A DNA stretch of 64,000 nucleotides from Schleiferiaceae bacterium (GTDB taxonomy: Bacteria > Bacteroidota > Bacteroidia > Flavobacteriales > Schleiferiaceae), in NCBI GenBank assembly GCA_018401735.1, contig JAGYKI010000011.1, positions 1 through 64,000 of the forward strand. The letters are read 5' to 3'. How positions within the stretch are numbered: the stretch's first letter is position 1; each line of letters starts with the position of its first letter. The position numbers and the translations under genes were made by a program. This document shows, piece after piece, positions 7,208 to 16,029 of this stretch. The notes under the pieces are model-generated. The model did not search any database. It had not been told where the DNA came from and was given only the letters and a program-made list of their open reading frames with translations.

Positions 7208-9583
7208 TTAGAAGTTGAAATTCCAGGTTACTGATGGTATAATTGTACCGAAAATAGAGAGCTGAACGGCTTGGGTATTAAAGCTTGGCGCAGTGGCACC
7301 AGCCGGAGCATCAGCTTGTTCAAAGAAAATTGAATACGCATTGCGGCGGGCGTAAACATTATAAATACCAATGGACCAAGCACTGTAAAATTTCTTATTG
7401 GGGTCTTTCGGAGGTGTGTAGTTAGCGGATAAGTCCAACCGGTGGTAATCAGGAATCCTTAAGCTGTTACGACTGCGATATACAGGTACGCTATATTCTT
7501 CAAAGGTAAAGCGTCCTTCTGGGGGTGTTATCGCTCGTCCCGTTTGGTAGGTAAAGTTCATTCCTAAGTCCCATTTTTTAGTAAGCTGGTAGCTTAGAAC
7601 AAAGGAAATATCGTGGCGTTTATCGTAATTTGCGGCATACCATTCACCTGCATTTATAGCCAAAAGAGGGTCATCGTTTTCTACTTTTAATTCGGTTTTA
7701 GAAAGGGTATAACTTAACCAACCACTTAAACGTCCTTCACGCTTACGCAGATAAAATTCTAAACCATAAGAACGTCCAATTCCTGAAAGGATTTCGGTTT
7801 CAATGGTTTCATTGAATATTAAATCGGCCCCATTGCGATAGTCGACGATATTTTGAAAGTCTTTATAATAGCCTTCTACTGAAACTTCATAGCGGTTCTC
7901 GGCAAAGTTCTGAAAGTAACCTGCTGCAATTTGATTAACCGTTGCGGGTTCGATGTAACGGCCTGCCGGTCGATACAAATCTACCGGAGTGGGCGTGGAG
8001 GTATTACTAATTAAATGAATATACTGCCTAGTTCGGTTATAACTTGCTTTGATACTGCGCTCATCGTCAATACGATAATTAGCAGAAAATCGCGGTTCTA
8101 AACCTTCTAAACCATTGTAGGCCTCAATTATTTCACCAGCTTCATATTCTTGGCTGCCAATAAGTTCCTCACTATTTGGTAAATCGGGATTGCTGTAGTT
8201 TCTTACAGTTTGTGCTCCTAGATTATAAAAGGAAGAGTATCGCAAGCCGTATTGCAAAGTCCAGCGTGTACCGAGTTCTAGCTCTTGACTAAAATAAATC
8301 GAAGGTTCAAAGGCATACTCTCTTTGGAGTTCTAATTCAACACTGCCAGTAATTTGCCCAGGTTTCATGCGATAGTAGATACCTTCAACCCCAAATTCAA
8401 TCTCATTTTTACTATTGATATAATAGTTGTACTGATTCTTAAAATGATAATCTTGAATGGTAGACTGCAATCGAAAATTAAACTCCGCGTCATCGGCCGT
8501 TCCGAGGGAATAGGTATAATCAGTAAAAACCAAGGTGAAGTTAGAAAATAGTCTATCACTAAAAAGGTGATTCCAGCGCAAGGACGCGCTTGTATTTCCC
8601 CAGTCGAAGCCAAATAAGTCGTTTATTTCGAACACATCACGACCGAAGTATCCGCTAAGGTAAAGCCGATCTTTATCACTTATGATGTAGTTTAACTTGG
8701 TGTTTAAGTCGTAGAAGTAAAGCGTATTCTCACTAATCGCAGGATCTGGACTTAAGGCTAAGAAAATATCAGCATAAGAGCGGCGCGCGGCAACCATAAA
8801 AGCCGATTTGTCTTTTTGTATCGGTCCTTCCAAAAGTAATCTGCTCGATAAAAGACCAACTCCACCAGTTCCGCTAAACTCTTTATTGTTTCCGTCTTTC
8901 TGCCGCACATCTACCACGGAACTTAAGCGGCCACCATAGCGCGAAGGTATTCCACCCTTGTAAAGTTTTACGTCTTTAACCGCATCAGCATTGAAAATGG
9001 AAAAGAAGCCAAAAAGGTGAGATGAGTTGTAAACGGGGGCTTCGTCTAATAAAATGAGGTTTTGATCTGTATTGCCACCCCTTACATTAAAACCATTTGA
9101 AGCTTCACCTATGGTGCTAATGCCTGGTAGTAGCGTTAAGCTGCGAATAATATCAACCTCTCCTAACAGGGCGGGCATTTTTTTCACATCCTTAATATCG
9201 AGCTGTGCAACACTCATTTCTACACTACTCACATTCTGGTCCAGCTTCTCGGCTGTAACAGTCACTTCGTCTAACTCAGTCGTATTTTCGCTAAGCTCGA
9301 TATTCATTTTAAGATCTGTATTAAGATCTATTTTCATGGTTTTGGTCTGATAACCAATATACTGAACCGATACTTCATAAATACCTGGTTTTAGGCTCAA
9401 TGAATAGAAGCCATAAAGGTTGGTGCTGGTGCCTTCCCCTAAATTGGGAATAACTACATTTACACCAATCAGCTCTTCACCGGTTTTTGAATCGCGAACG
9501 TAACCGCTATAAGTATGGAGTAGGTTTTGGGAAAAAGCTTGAAAGCTTAGTCCTAAGAACAGGAGGTTTAGTAAGAATCGCAT
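7208..9583 (-). CDS. TonB-dependent receptor with carboxypeptidase-regulatory-like N-domain
   Basis: 791 residues: signal peptide (MRFLLNLLFLGLSFQAFSQ), a carboxypeptidase D-like beta sandwich at about 25-105 ('GYVRDSKTGEELIGVNVVIP'), a plug domain at about 115-235 ('GFNVRGGNTDQNLILLDEAP'), and a 22-strand barrel ending in Phe ('TWNFNF'). It imports a ligand across the outer membrane using TonB energy. It heads an operon with a DUF4249 lipoprotein, a pairing without known substrate. A -7/-33 type promoter containing a perfect 12-bp palindrome lies at 9670-9699. Confidence 0.93.
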   Translation of the reverse strand: MRFLLNLLFLGLSFQAFSQNLLHTYSGYVRDSKTGEELIGVNVVIPNLGEGTSTNLYGFYSLSLKPGIYEVSVQYIGYQTKTMKIDLNTDLKMNIELSENTTELDEVTVTAEKLDQNVSSVEMSVAQLDIKDVKKMPALLGEVDIIRSLTLLPGISTIGEASNGFNVRGGNTDQNLILLDEAPVYNSSHLFGFFSIFNADAVKDVKLYKGGIPSRYGGRLSSVVDVRQKDGNNKEFSGTGGVGLLSSRLLLEGPIQKDKSAFMVAARRSYADIFLALSPDPAISENTLYFYDLNTKLNYIISDKDRLYLSGYFGRDVFEINDLFGFDWGNTSASLRWNHLFSDRLFSNFTLVFTDYTYSLGTADDAEFNFRLQSTIQDYHFKNQYNYYINSKNEIEFGVEGIYYRMKPGQITGSVELELQREYAFEPSIYFSQELELGTRWTLQYGLRYSSFYNLGAQTVRNYSNPDLPNSEELIGSQEYEAGEIIEAYNGLEGLEPRFSANYRIDDERSIKASYNRTRQYIHLISNTSTPTPVDLYRPAGRYIEPATVNQIAAGYFQNFAENRYEVSVEGYYKDFQNIVDYRNGADLIFNETIETEILSGIGRSYGLEFYLRKREGRLSGWLSYTLSKTELKVENDDPLLAINAGEWYAANYDKRHDISFVLSYQLTKKWDLGMNFTYQTGRAITPPEGRFTFEEYSVPVYRSRNSLRIPDYHRLDLSANYTPPKDPNKKFYSAWSIGIYNVYARRNAYSIFFEQADAPAGATAPSFNTQAVQLSIFGTIIPSVTWNFNF

Positions 9584-9669
9584 TTTAACTAAGAATTAGC
9601 GCTTTGTGGATTAAGTGATCCTTAAAAAGAACTTACTTTTACCTTTCTGGTTCTTTTTATAAATCGGGG

Positions 9670-9699
9670 CAAAAGTAATGTTACCTCTCCGGAGAGAAA
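9670..9699 (-). promoter_or_regulatory. Candidate promoter of the receptor/DUF4249 operon with a palindromic spacer
   Basis: On the minus strand the -7 element TACTTTTG (9670-9677) is preceded, after 18 bases, by TTTC (9696-9699; consensus TTTG). The spacer holds the perfect palindrome CTCTCCGGAGAG (9685-9696). The predicted leader is about 80 bases. The palindrome could be an operator; this is inference. Confidence 0.5.
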
Positions 9700-9745
9700 T
9701 TACCATAAAGCCCTTTTTAACAAACTTTTAAGTAGAAGGTTTTAT

Positions 9746-11866
9746 ATGCAATATATTAAGATGGTGAACAAGTATAGATATCTATTCTTGTTATTGGTAG
9801 TTGGTTTAGGTTTAGGCTTTTACAATCCAATTGCTCAAGAAGAAAAAAAGGATAAGGTAATTTTGAATCTAATTTACCAAGTCTTAAATTCAAATCATTT
9901 TTCTCCGCAAGATTTAAATGATGAGTTTTCTCAAAAAGTATTCGCTAATTTTTTAGAAAGCTTAGACTACAATAAAAGATTTTTATTGGCAGAAGATGTC
10001 AAGTCGATGGAGAGTCATCGCACGGATATTGACGATCAAATTAGATTAGCACAATTGGGCTTTTTCGAAAGCTCTTATCAGGTATATCAAACACGTTACA
10101 AAGAAGTAAAGGGATTTTATAAAGAAATCTTAGCCAAACCTTTCGATTTAGAGCTCAAAGAAAATTTCGAAACAAACGACGAAAAACTTGACTTTGCTGA
10201 TGATACAGAGGGGTTAAAAGATCGGTGGCGTAAATATTTTAAATATCGAGTATTAAATCGAATAGATGAAATGTTGGACGATAGCAACGATAGCACAGGT
10301 ACTAATAATGCAGATACTTTAAGTCTTGCGGAGATGGAGCTTAAGGCTAGAGAAAAGGAACTGGAACTACACGAAGATTGGTTTAAAAGCCTCGATGATA
10401 TGGAGCGCATGGATTGGTTATCGGCTTACCTAAATGCCATAACCTTGGTTTATGATCCACACACCCAATATTTTGCACCTGAGAAAAAAGAGGATTTTGA
10501 AATAAATATGACCGGTCAACTTCAAGGTATCGGCGCACAGCTTTCGCAGAAAGGCGATTACGTAACTATTTCGAAAGTAATAGTGGGCAGTCCTTGCTGG
10601 AAACAAGGGGACTTAGAGGTAGGCGATAAAATTTTAAAAGTAGAGCAGGAAGATGGCGAAATTGTGGATCTAGTAGGTTTAGGTGTACGTAAGGCGGTTA
10701 CGCATATTCGTGGTCCTAAAGGTACCGAAGTGATATTAACGGTACGGAAAATGGATGGTACAAAAATGGAAATCCCTATAGTTCGCGACATTGTAGAACT
10801 AGAGTCAACTTTTGCTAAATCTACCGTAATTGGTGAAGGTGAAAATAAAGTGGGTTATATCCGTTTACCAAAATTCTACGTAGACTTTTATGGCGATTCT
10901 AATCACGACTGTGCCGAAGACGTAGCCAAAGAACTGGAAAAACTGAAAGCGGAAAATGTAAAGGGTGTGATTCTCGATCTTCGTAATAATGGCGGAGGAA
11001 GCTTACAGAGCGTGATAGATATTGTTGGTCTTTTTATTGATCAAGGCCCAGTGGTGCAGGTAAAGGCATCTGGGCGCAGACCCCAAGTATTGAGTGATAA
11101 AGACCGCGGTGTTATTTACGACGGCCCTTTGGTGGTAATGGTAAACCAATTTAGTGCATCGGCTTCTGAGATTTTTGCCGCTGCAATTCAAGATTATAAA
11201 AGAGGTTTGATTATCGGTAGCCAATCTACTTTTGGAAAGGGCACAGTGCAAAATGTGGTAGATATGGATCGCGCGGTGAGCATGACTTATAATAACTTGA
11301 AACCCTTAGGAGCATTAAAGTTGACTATTCAAAAGTACTACCGTATTAATGGTGGTACTCCCCAACTTAAAGGCGTAACTCCAGATATCGTTCTACCGGA
11401 TAATTACATGTATATCCCTTCTGGAGAAAAAGAACAGAATTACGCTTTGCCTTATGATGAAATTGAAAAAGCAGAATACGAATTATGGGGACCGGGTGTT
11501 AGTCAATATCCTAACTTGGTACATAGAAGTAAATTAAGGGTAGACACAACAGCCAACTTTGCACTAATTGAAAAGTATGCTCGCTGGATTAAAGATGAGC
11601 GCGAGAAATCGCAGGTGAGTTTAAATTTAGAAAACTTTAGAAAAGAGCAGGAGGCATATCGTAATGAAGCAAAGAAGTACAAAGGTATGCGTGAAAGCTA
11701 TCAACTATTAACTATTGGTACAAACCAAGCTGATATTGAGGCGGTCGAAGCCAATGACGAATCTAAAGTGAAAAACGAAAATTGGCACAAGGGCTTACGT
11801 AAGGATTTGTATTTATTTGAAGCGGTGCAAGTTTTAAATGACTTAACCGCGGTGTACGGTTCTTGA
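9746..11866 (+). CDS. prc: Carboxy-terminal processing protease (Prc/Tsp, S41 family)
   Basis: 706 residues. An N-terminal hydrophobic segment (residues 11-26) acts as signal or anchor, followed by a helical N-domain, a PDZ domain at about 250-345 ('GIGAQLSQKGDYVTISKVIVGSP' region), the S41 catalytic domain, and a C-terminal helical domain. The catalytic triad expected from E. coli Prc is visible as Ser472 ('FSASASEIF'), Asp483 and Lys498 ('FGKGTVQ'). The enzyme degrades periplasmic proteins from non-polar C-termini. AGAAGG six bases before ATG 9746 supports this start over the ATG at 9761. The stop overlaps the downstream permease start. Confidence 0.94.
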   Translation: MQYIKMVNKYRYLFLLLVVGLGLGFYNPIAQEEKKDKVILNLIYQVLNSNHFSPQDLNDEFSQKVFANFLESLDYNKRFLLAEDVKSMESHRTDIDDQIRLAQLGFFESSYQVYQTRYKEVKGFYKEILAKPFDLELKENFETNDEKLDFADDTEGLKDRWRKYFKYRVLNRIDEMLDDSNDSTGTNNADTLSLAEMELKAREKELELHEDWFKSLDDMERMDWLSAYLNAITLVYDPHTQYFAPEKKEDFEINMTGQLQGIGAQLSQKGDYVTISKVIVGSPCWKQGDLEVGDKILKVEQEDGEIVDLVGLGVRKAVTHIRGPKGTEVILTVRKMDGTKMEIPIVRDIVELESTFAKSTVIGEGENKVGYIRLPKFYVDFYGDSNHDCAEDVAKELEKLKAENVKGVILDLRNNGGGSLQSVIDIVGLFIDQGPVVQVKASGRRPQVLSDKDRGVIYDGPLVVMVNQFSASASEIFAAAIQDYKRGLIIGSQSTFGKGTVQNVVDMDRAVSMTYNNLKPLGALKLTIQKYYRINGGTPQLKGVTPDIVLPDNYMYIPSGEKEQNYALPYDEIEKAEYELWGPGVSQYPNLVHRSKLRVDTTANFALIEKYARWIKDEREKSQVSLNLENFRKEQEAYRNEAKKYKGMRESYQLLTIGTNQADIEAVEANDESKVKNENWHKGLRKDLYLFEAVQVLNDLTAVYGS

Positions 11867-12936
11867 AAACACTAAAGAAAATAATTAAGGACCCCTTAGG
11901 AGCTATCGGAATATCTATTATTCTGATAGCTTCTTTTTTGGCAGTATTTGCTTACCTGATAATACCTGATAAAACTAATAATGCCAATGCAATGAACCTT
12001 AGCATTGCCAATCAAGATCCAGGCTTTAAAGCAGAATTTCTATACCTTCCTTTAAAAACACAAAACAAGCAATCTTCTTGGAATAGGTGGTTTTTTGGTA
12101 AGGAAAAGTCAGGTGAACTAATACCGATTAGTAACTACCGCAAAGAAAAAGCCACCCTTTTCTATCGCCCTTTTCCCGCGGTAGACGGCCTTGAAAAGAG
12201 CTTAGATTTAACCGAATATTATTCGTATCAGGAGATAAAATCAAAAGAATATTTGATCGAAAGAACCTTTTGGTTTGGCAGCGATCGTTTTGGTAGAGAC
12301 ATGTTAAGCCGTTTAGTGGTTGGCGCGAGAATTTCACTAATGGTAGGTTTTCTAGCCGTTTTCATTTCGCTTTTAATCGGAATTCCTCTAGGAGCCTTTG
12401 CGGCTTATTATGGCTCGTGGCCAGATAAGCTAATCATGTGGCTCATAAATGTAATTTGGTCGATCCCAGGATTATTAATGGTTATCGCTATTACTTTGGC
12501 TTTGGGAAAAGGTTTTTGGCAGGTTTTTATTGCCATTGGTTTTACCATGTGGGTGGAAGTAGCTAGAGTGGTGCGTGGTCAGGTTTTAAGTATCAAGGAG
12601 AAGGAATATATTCAAGCCGCTAAAGTGCTTGGATTTAGTGATTTATACATAATTATTAAGCATATTTTACCCAATATTATGGCTCCTTTAATTGTGATTT
12701 CAGCGGCCAATTTTGCTTCGGCCATTTTAATTGAAAGCGGGCTAAGCTTTTTGGGAATCGGCGCCCAGCCGCCAACACCAACTTGGGGTACAATGATAAA
12801 AGATCATTATTCATATTTAATAATGGGAAAGGCACATTTAGCTATTATCCCAGGTTTAGCTATAATGCTTTTGGTTCTCTCTTTTATGCTAATTGGTAAT
12901 GCTTTGCGCGATGCTCTAGATGTCCGTAAGGTTTAG
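11863..12936 (+). CDS. Orphan ABC transporter permease, DppC/OppC type
   Basis: 357 residues. Membrane helix 1 (about 14-33) is followed by an unusually long extracytoplasmic segment (to about 135), then 'FGSDRFGRDMLSRLVVGARIS', the DppC/OppC opening, five further helices, and the cytoplasmic EAA loop 'EYIQAAKVLGFSD'. Such permeases form dipeptide, oligopeptide or nickel importers with a DppB-like partner and two ATPases, none of which is in the window. The start is TTG in the overlap TTGA with the Prc stop, implying translational coupling; pairing with a periplasmic protease suggests peptide uptake, by inference. Converges with the next gene one base away. Confidence 0.85.
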   Translation: MKTLKKIIKDPLGAIGISIILIASFLAVFAYLIIPDKTNNANAMNLSIANQDPGFKAEFLYLPLKTQNKQSSWNRWFFGKEKSGELIPISNYRKEKATLFYRPFPAVDGLEKSLDLTEYYSYQEIKSKEYLIERTFWFGSDRFGRDMLSRLVVGARISLMVGFLAVFISLLIGIPLGAFAAYYGSWPDKLIMWLINVIWSIPGLLMVIAITLALGKGFWQVFIAIGFTMWVEVARVVRGQVLSIKEKEYIQAAKVLGFSDLYIIIKHILPNIMAPLIVISAANFASAILIESGLSFLGIGAQPPTPTWGTMIKDHYSYLIMGKAHLAIIPGLAIMLLVLSFMLIGNALRDALDVRKV

Positions 12937-12937
12937 C

Positions 12938-13531
12938 TTAAAATTGCCAGCGAAAACCTACACTGTTGGAGCTAATCTGAATGTTTTCAAGCAAAGGAAT
13001 TAAAACACTGCTTTCATGACTAGCGTGCATATAGTACATGATACTATCAAATATTAATAGAAAGCCACCATTAACAATAACGGCTTGACCAAAACCCTTT
13101 AGTCGGTCACTTTGCTCACTATTCTTTGAACGTTCCATTAAATATAGGCCACCCACCATATAGCCTAAATCTAAAGCAGCATTGAAAAGCAAAATTTTGG
13201 AAATCTTACTTTGCTCTAGTAGGCTTTCGGCTAGAGACAAATCTGCGGAAGCAGAGGAAGCACCGTAATAACCGAAGCCTGCTATTGCCAAGTTAACAGC
13301 ATTCCAGGCAAGATTCATTTGATGATAAGCTTGCGTTTTGGGATTATTGGCCTGCAAGCTAAAAGTAGATAAGGCCATATTCCCAATGGCCCAAGAGCCT
13401 AAAATTAACATGCCCTTTTGGTTGTAATCTAAGCGCTGCTCATTAAAGATTAAAAGTTCACTGGAACTTTGGGCACTGGCGTAGATGCCAATAAATACAA
13501 GACAATTTAAGATGAACCATTTAGTTTTCAT
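12938..13531 (-). CDS. Small predicted membrane protein, DUF6992-like
   Basis: About 197 residues from an ATG at 13531, beginning with a signal peptide (MKTKWFILNCLVFIGIYASAQ). The body has several hydrophobic stretches and the segment 'QKGMLILGSWAIGNMALS' then 'YHQMNLAWNAVNLAIAGFGYYG', which I associate, from memory, with the Bacteroidota family DUF6992; function unknown. A longer frame reaches 13588 but its first 19 residues are not signal-like and lie inside aat. The start overlaps the 3' end of aat by 11 bases, so it is the last gene of the operon. Confidence 0.7.
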   Translation of the reverse strand: MKTKWFILNCLVFIGIYASAQSSSELLIFNEQRLDYNQKGMLILGSWAIGNMALSTFSLQANNPKTQAYHQMNLAWNAVNLAIAGFGYYGASSASADLSLAESLLEQSKISKILLFNAALDLGYMVGGLYLMERSKNSEQSDRLKGFGQAVIVNGGFLLIFDSIMYYMHASHESSVLIPLLENIQISSNSVGFRWQF

Positions 13532-14231
13532 TCGAAACCTTTGTGTTAGTAAACACTTCATCCAAGTCAAGGTTCTCATGGCGAGCAATTTCTAACTCTT
13601 GAATAAACCGCATACGTGGCATCGGGTAAGCCCCTAAGCTAGCTAGGTACTTGTTATATACTTGGCAATCGATTAAACGAAATCCCCAATGTTCAAGTCT
13701 TTGGCAAAGCGTAATAAAGGCTATTTTCCCAGCATTACTTTCTTTAGAAAACATGGACTCCCCCATAAAGCAAGAACCTACCACTATACCATATAAACCA
13801 CCTACTAATTTATGATCGCGCCAAGCTTCTACACTAACCGCTTCACCTAGTTGATGTAATTTTAGGAACGCTTCAACGTGTTCATCTGTAATCCAGGTGC
13901 CATGTTGGTTTTTGCGTTTTATCCCTTGGCAATTCAATAAAACTTCTTCGAAAGCAGTGTTAAATCGAATGTCAAACTTCTTTTGGTTTAATAGGTTGCG
14001 AGAACTTTTGGTGATATTAACCTCGCGAGGCCTCAATACCATTCTTTCCAATGGGTGCCACCAAAGTATTTCACTATCGGGGTCATTCCAAGGAAAGATT
14101 CCTCTTTGATAGGCCTGTTGTAATCTTCGATAGTCTAAATCCCCACCCACAGCAATAATACTGTCTTCTTTGTCCCATTGGTTGGCATCTGGAAACCAAA
14201 AGAAATCTTTATCTAATTCGTGAATAGGCAT
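13521..14231 (-). CDS. aat: Leucyl/phenylalanyl-tRNA--protein transferase
   Basis: 236 residues from an ATG at 14231. Family motifs are clear: 'FPDANQWDKEDSIIAVGGDL', 'YQRGIFPWNDPDSEILWWHP', 'GLYGIVVGSCFMGESMFS' and 'SNAGKIAF'. The enzyme transfers Leu or Phe from tRNA to N-terminal Lys/Arg, making N-degrons for ClpS-ClpAP. The frame is open upstream to 14348, but the TAATG overlap with the preceding transporter stop and the fit to the family start fix 14231. It lies fourth in a five-gene minus-strand operon. Confidence 0.95.
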   Translation of the reverse strand: MPIHELDKDFFWFPDANQWDKEDSIIAVGGDLDYRRLQQAYQRGIFPWNDPDSEILWWHPLERMVLRPREVNITKSSRNLLNQKKFDIRFNTAFEEVLLNCQGIKRKNQHGTWITDEHVEAFLKLHQLGEAVSVEAWRDHKLVGGLYGIVVGSCFMGESMFSKESNAGKIAFITLCQRLEHWGFRLIDCQVYNKYLASLGAYPMPRMRFIQELEIARHENLDLDEVFTNTKVSNEN

Positions 14232-15616
14232 TAAAAAAGGAATAGGCTTGTCGTAAAAATAAGAATTCCCATGAGCATTATGATAAGAGTATAAGGGATA
14301 ATTTCTCTTGCCTTTAATCCTGTTATTGCTAATAGGGGTAAGGCCCAAAAGGGTTGTAGCATATTAGTTAACTGATCGCCATAAGCAAGAGCCATTACGG
14401 CCTTTCCTAAAGGTACGTCTAAGCGAAGGGCGGTTTCTATTAATACTGGTCCTTGAATGGCCCACTGCCCACCACCGCTGGGGATAAAAATATTCACCAG
14501 GGCGGCGCTAAAAAAGCTAAGAATGGGGAAACTTAGCGGACTAGCAATGCTGCTAAAGAACTGACTGAGCTGAGAGATCAGGCCGCTACTACTCATTAAT
14601 CCCATAATTCCAAAGTATAATGGAAACTGGATGAGTATTCCCGCTGCGCCTCCAATAGCGTGGTCTAATGCTTTTAAAAATGAGTTTAGACTGCCATGTA
14701 GAATAAAGCTAAAGGCCAATAAGCTTAGATTTATAAAGTTAAGCGTCATAAAAGACAAATCTTCGGCGGAGAAAGTGATTTTTAGGTTTATTGCCAAAAT
14801 AGCTAGGCCAGTAGAAATTCCCAGGTATTTTGAGTGGTCTAGTTTTTCGGCTCCGCGAAGGGCTCGTACCTTAGGTTTCACAGAATTTATCAACTCCATC
14901 GGAACATCGCTGGCAGAACCCTTATTCACCTTTGCTAGGATAAAAATTAAGCTCGGTAAAATTAGCAAGAGTAAAAGGGTGCTAAAGATATTCATGCCAC
15001 TGAATAGCGTTTCGGAAAGACTGATGCTTTGGGGTAATTGATGGGTATAAACCCCTAAGTCAATGCCCTGCATCAGTTTCTGTAGATGATTTTCTTCGGC
15101 CACTTTAAGTGGTGCACTGCCACTCAAGCCACCATGCCAAACCATGAGCCCCGAATAGCCTGCCGCTCCTAAAAGGCCATAATTAAATTTTAGGTTTAAT
15201 CTTCTAAGTTTCAAAGCCGCTTGATGGGCGAAGATGGCGCCAAAAACAAGACCTAATCCCCAATTGAAAAAAGAGACTAAAAGGCTGAAAAAGCAGACCA
15301 TGGCACTTAATGCAGCGGGACTGTTTACAAAGCTTAAAAGAAGGGAGATTAACTTTTTAACCGGGGACGCAAGAGCTAAGGTGTGACCTAATACTAAGAC
15401 CAACATCATTTGCACCATGAAAACAAGAAGAGGGACTTGCCAGAGTCCCTCTATCCAATAGTCAATTGATTTTGTGAAGTTTTGGCTGAGGCTGTCAGGG
15501 CCTAGAAACCAAACTAATAAGAAAGTAAAAAGGCTAAGAAAGATCGCAATGGTGAGCGGGCTTGGTAAAAAATACCGAAAAGCCCCTTCAAAACTTTTTG
15601 CAAGCCCTTTAGTCAT
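14231..15616 (-). CDS. AtoE-like short-chain fatty acid transporter family protein
   Basis: 461 residues, almost wholly hydrophobic, with about 12 membrane helices. The N-terminus 'SFEGAFRYFLPSPLTIAIFLSL', 'FNWGLGLVFGAIFAHQAA', 'HGGLSGSAPLKVAE' and the C-terminal 'FIPSGGGQWAIQGP' are characteristic of the TIGR00366/AtoE family, which is linked to uptake of short-chain fatty acids such as acetoacetate or butyrate. It follows the DUF3127 gene by 16 bases and ends in a TAATG overlap with aat. Substrate is inferred from family only. Confidence 0.9.
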   Translation of the reverse strand: MTKGLAKSFEGAFRYFLPSPLTIAIFLSLFTFLLVWFLGPDSLSQNFTKSIDYWIEGLWQVPLLVFMVQMMLVLVLGHTLALASPVKKLISLLLSFVNSPAALSAMVCFFSLLVSFFNWGLGLVFGAIFAHQAALKLRRLNLKFNYGLLGAAGYSGLMVWHGGLSGSAPLKVAEENHLQKLMQGIDLGVYTHQLPQSISLSETLFSGMNIFSTLLLLLILPSLIFILAKVNKGSASDVPMELINSVKPKVRALRGAEKLDHSKYLGISTGLAILAINLKITFSAEDLSFMTLNFINLSLLAFSFILHGSLNSFLKALDHAIGGAAGILIQFPLYFGIMGLMSSSGLISQLSQFFSSIASPLSFPILSFFSAALVNIFIPSGGGQWAIQGPVLIETALRLDVPLGKAVMALAYGDQLTNMLQPFWALPLLAITGLKAREIIPYTLIIMLMGILIFTTSLFLF

Positions 15617-15632
15617 TCTTCTAATAATTCAT

Positions 15633-16028
15633 TTAAAAAGGTAAATCGTCTTCGGCATCATCGTTTAAGGGAGCCATAGTTGGCGCGTTTCCAAAGCTGT
15701 TGCTAGTGGGCGCACTTCCCATACTATCCGCTGGATTAGAAGGGGCTGGCGCTCCGTTCATTTTGTCTATTTTCCAACCATTAATAGTGTTGAAATACTT
15801 CACTTCACCTTGAGGCGAAGTCCACTCTCTTCCACGGAGGTTGATCCCAATGTTTACTTTTTCACCTTCCCGAAAACCATCCAATAAGCTTGTTTTGTCT
15901 TGAATGAATTCAATACTAATATGTTGTGGATACTGTTCTTCGGTAGTAACAACAATTTCTCTCTTTCTAAATTTTGCGCTCACTTCTTGAGTGCCTCCAA
16001 TCCGCTTTACGATTCCAGATACTTCCAT
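15633..16028 (-). CDS. DUF3127 OB-fold protein with SSB-like acidic C-terminal tip
   Basis: 131 residues. Residues 1-90 form the DUF3127 domain ('MEVSGIVKRIGGTQEVSAKF', 'REWTSPQGEVKYFNTINGWKI'), predicted OB-like. A low-complexity Pro/Ser/Asn linker (about 93-120) leads to 'DDAEDDLPF' at the very end. This layout of OB fold, flexible linker and acidic tip ending in Pro-Phe is that of single-stranded DNA-binding protein, whose tip docks repair and replication partners. The domain itself is not canonical SSB. The gene starts one base after the flavin reductase stop. Confidence 0.85.
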   Translation of the reverse strand: MEVSGIVKRIGGTQEVSAKFRKREIVVTTEEQYPQHISIEFIQDKTSLLDGFREGEKVNIGINLRGREWTSPQGEVKYFNTINGWKIDKMNGAPAPSNPADSMGSAPTSNSFGNAPTMAPLNDDAEDDLPF

Positions 16029-16029
16029 C

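Noticed and set aside
14232..14348. N-terminal extension of aat
   Set aside because: It lies within the transporter gene; the TAATG junction and family length fix the start at 14231.
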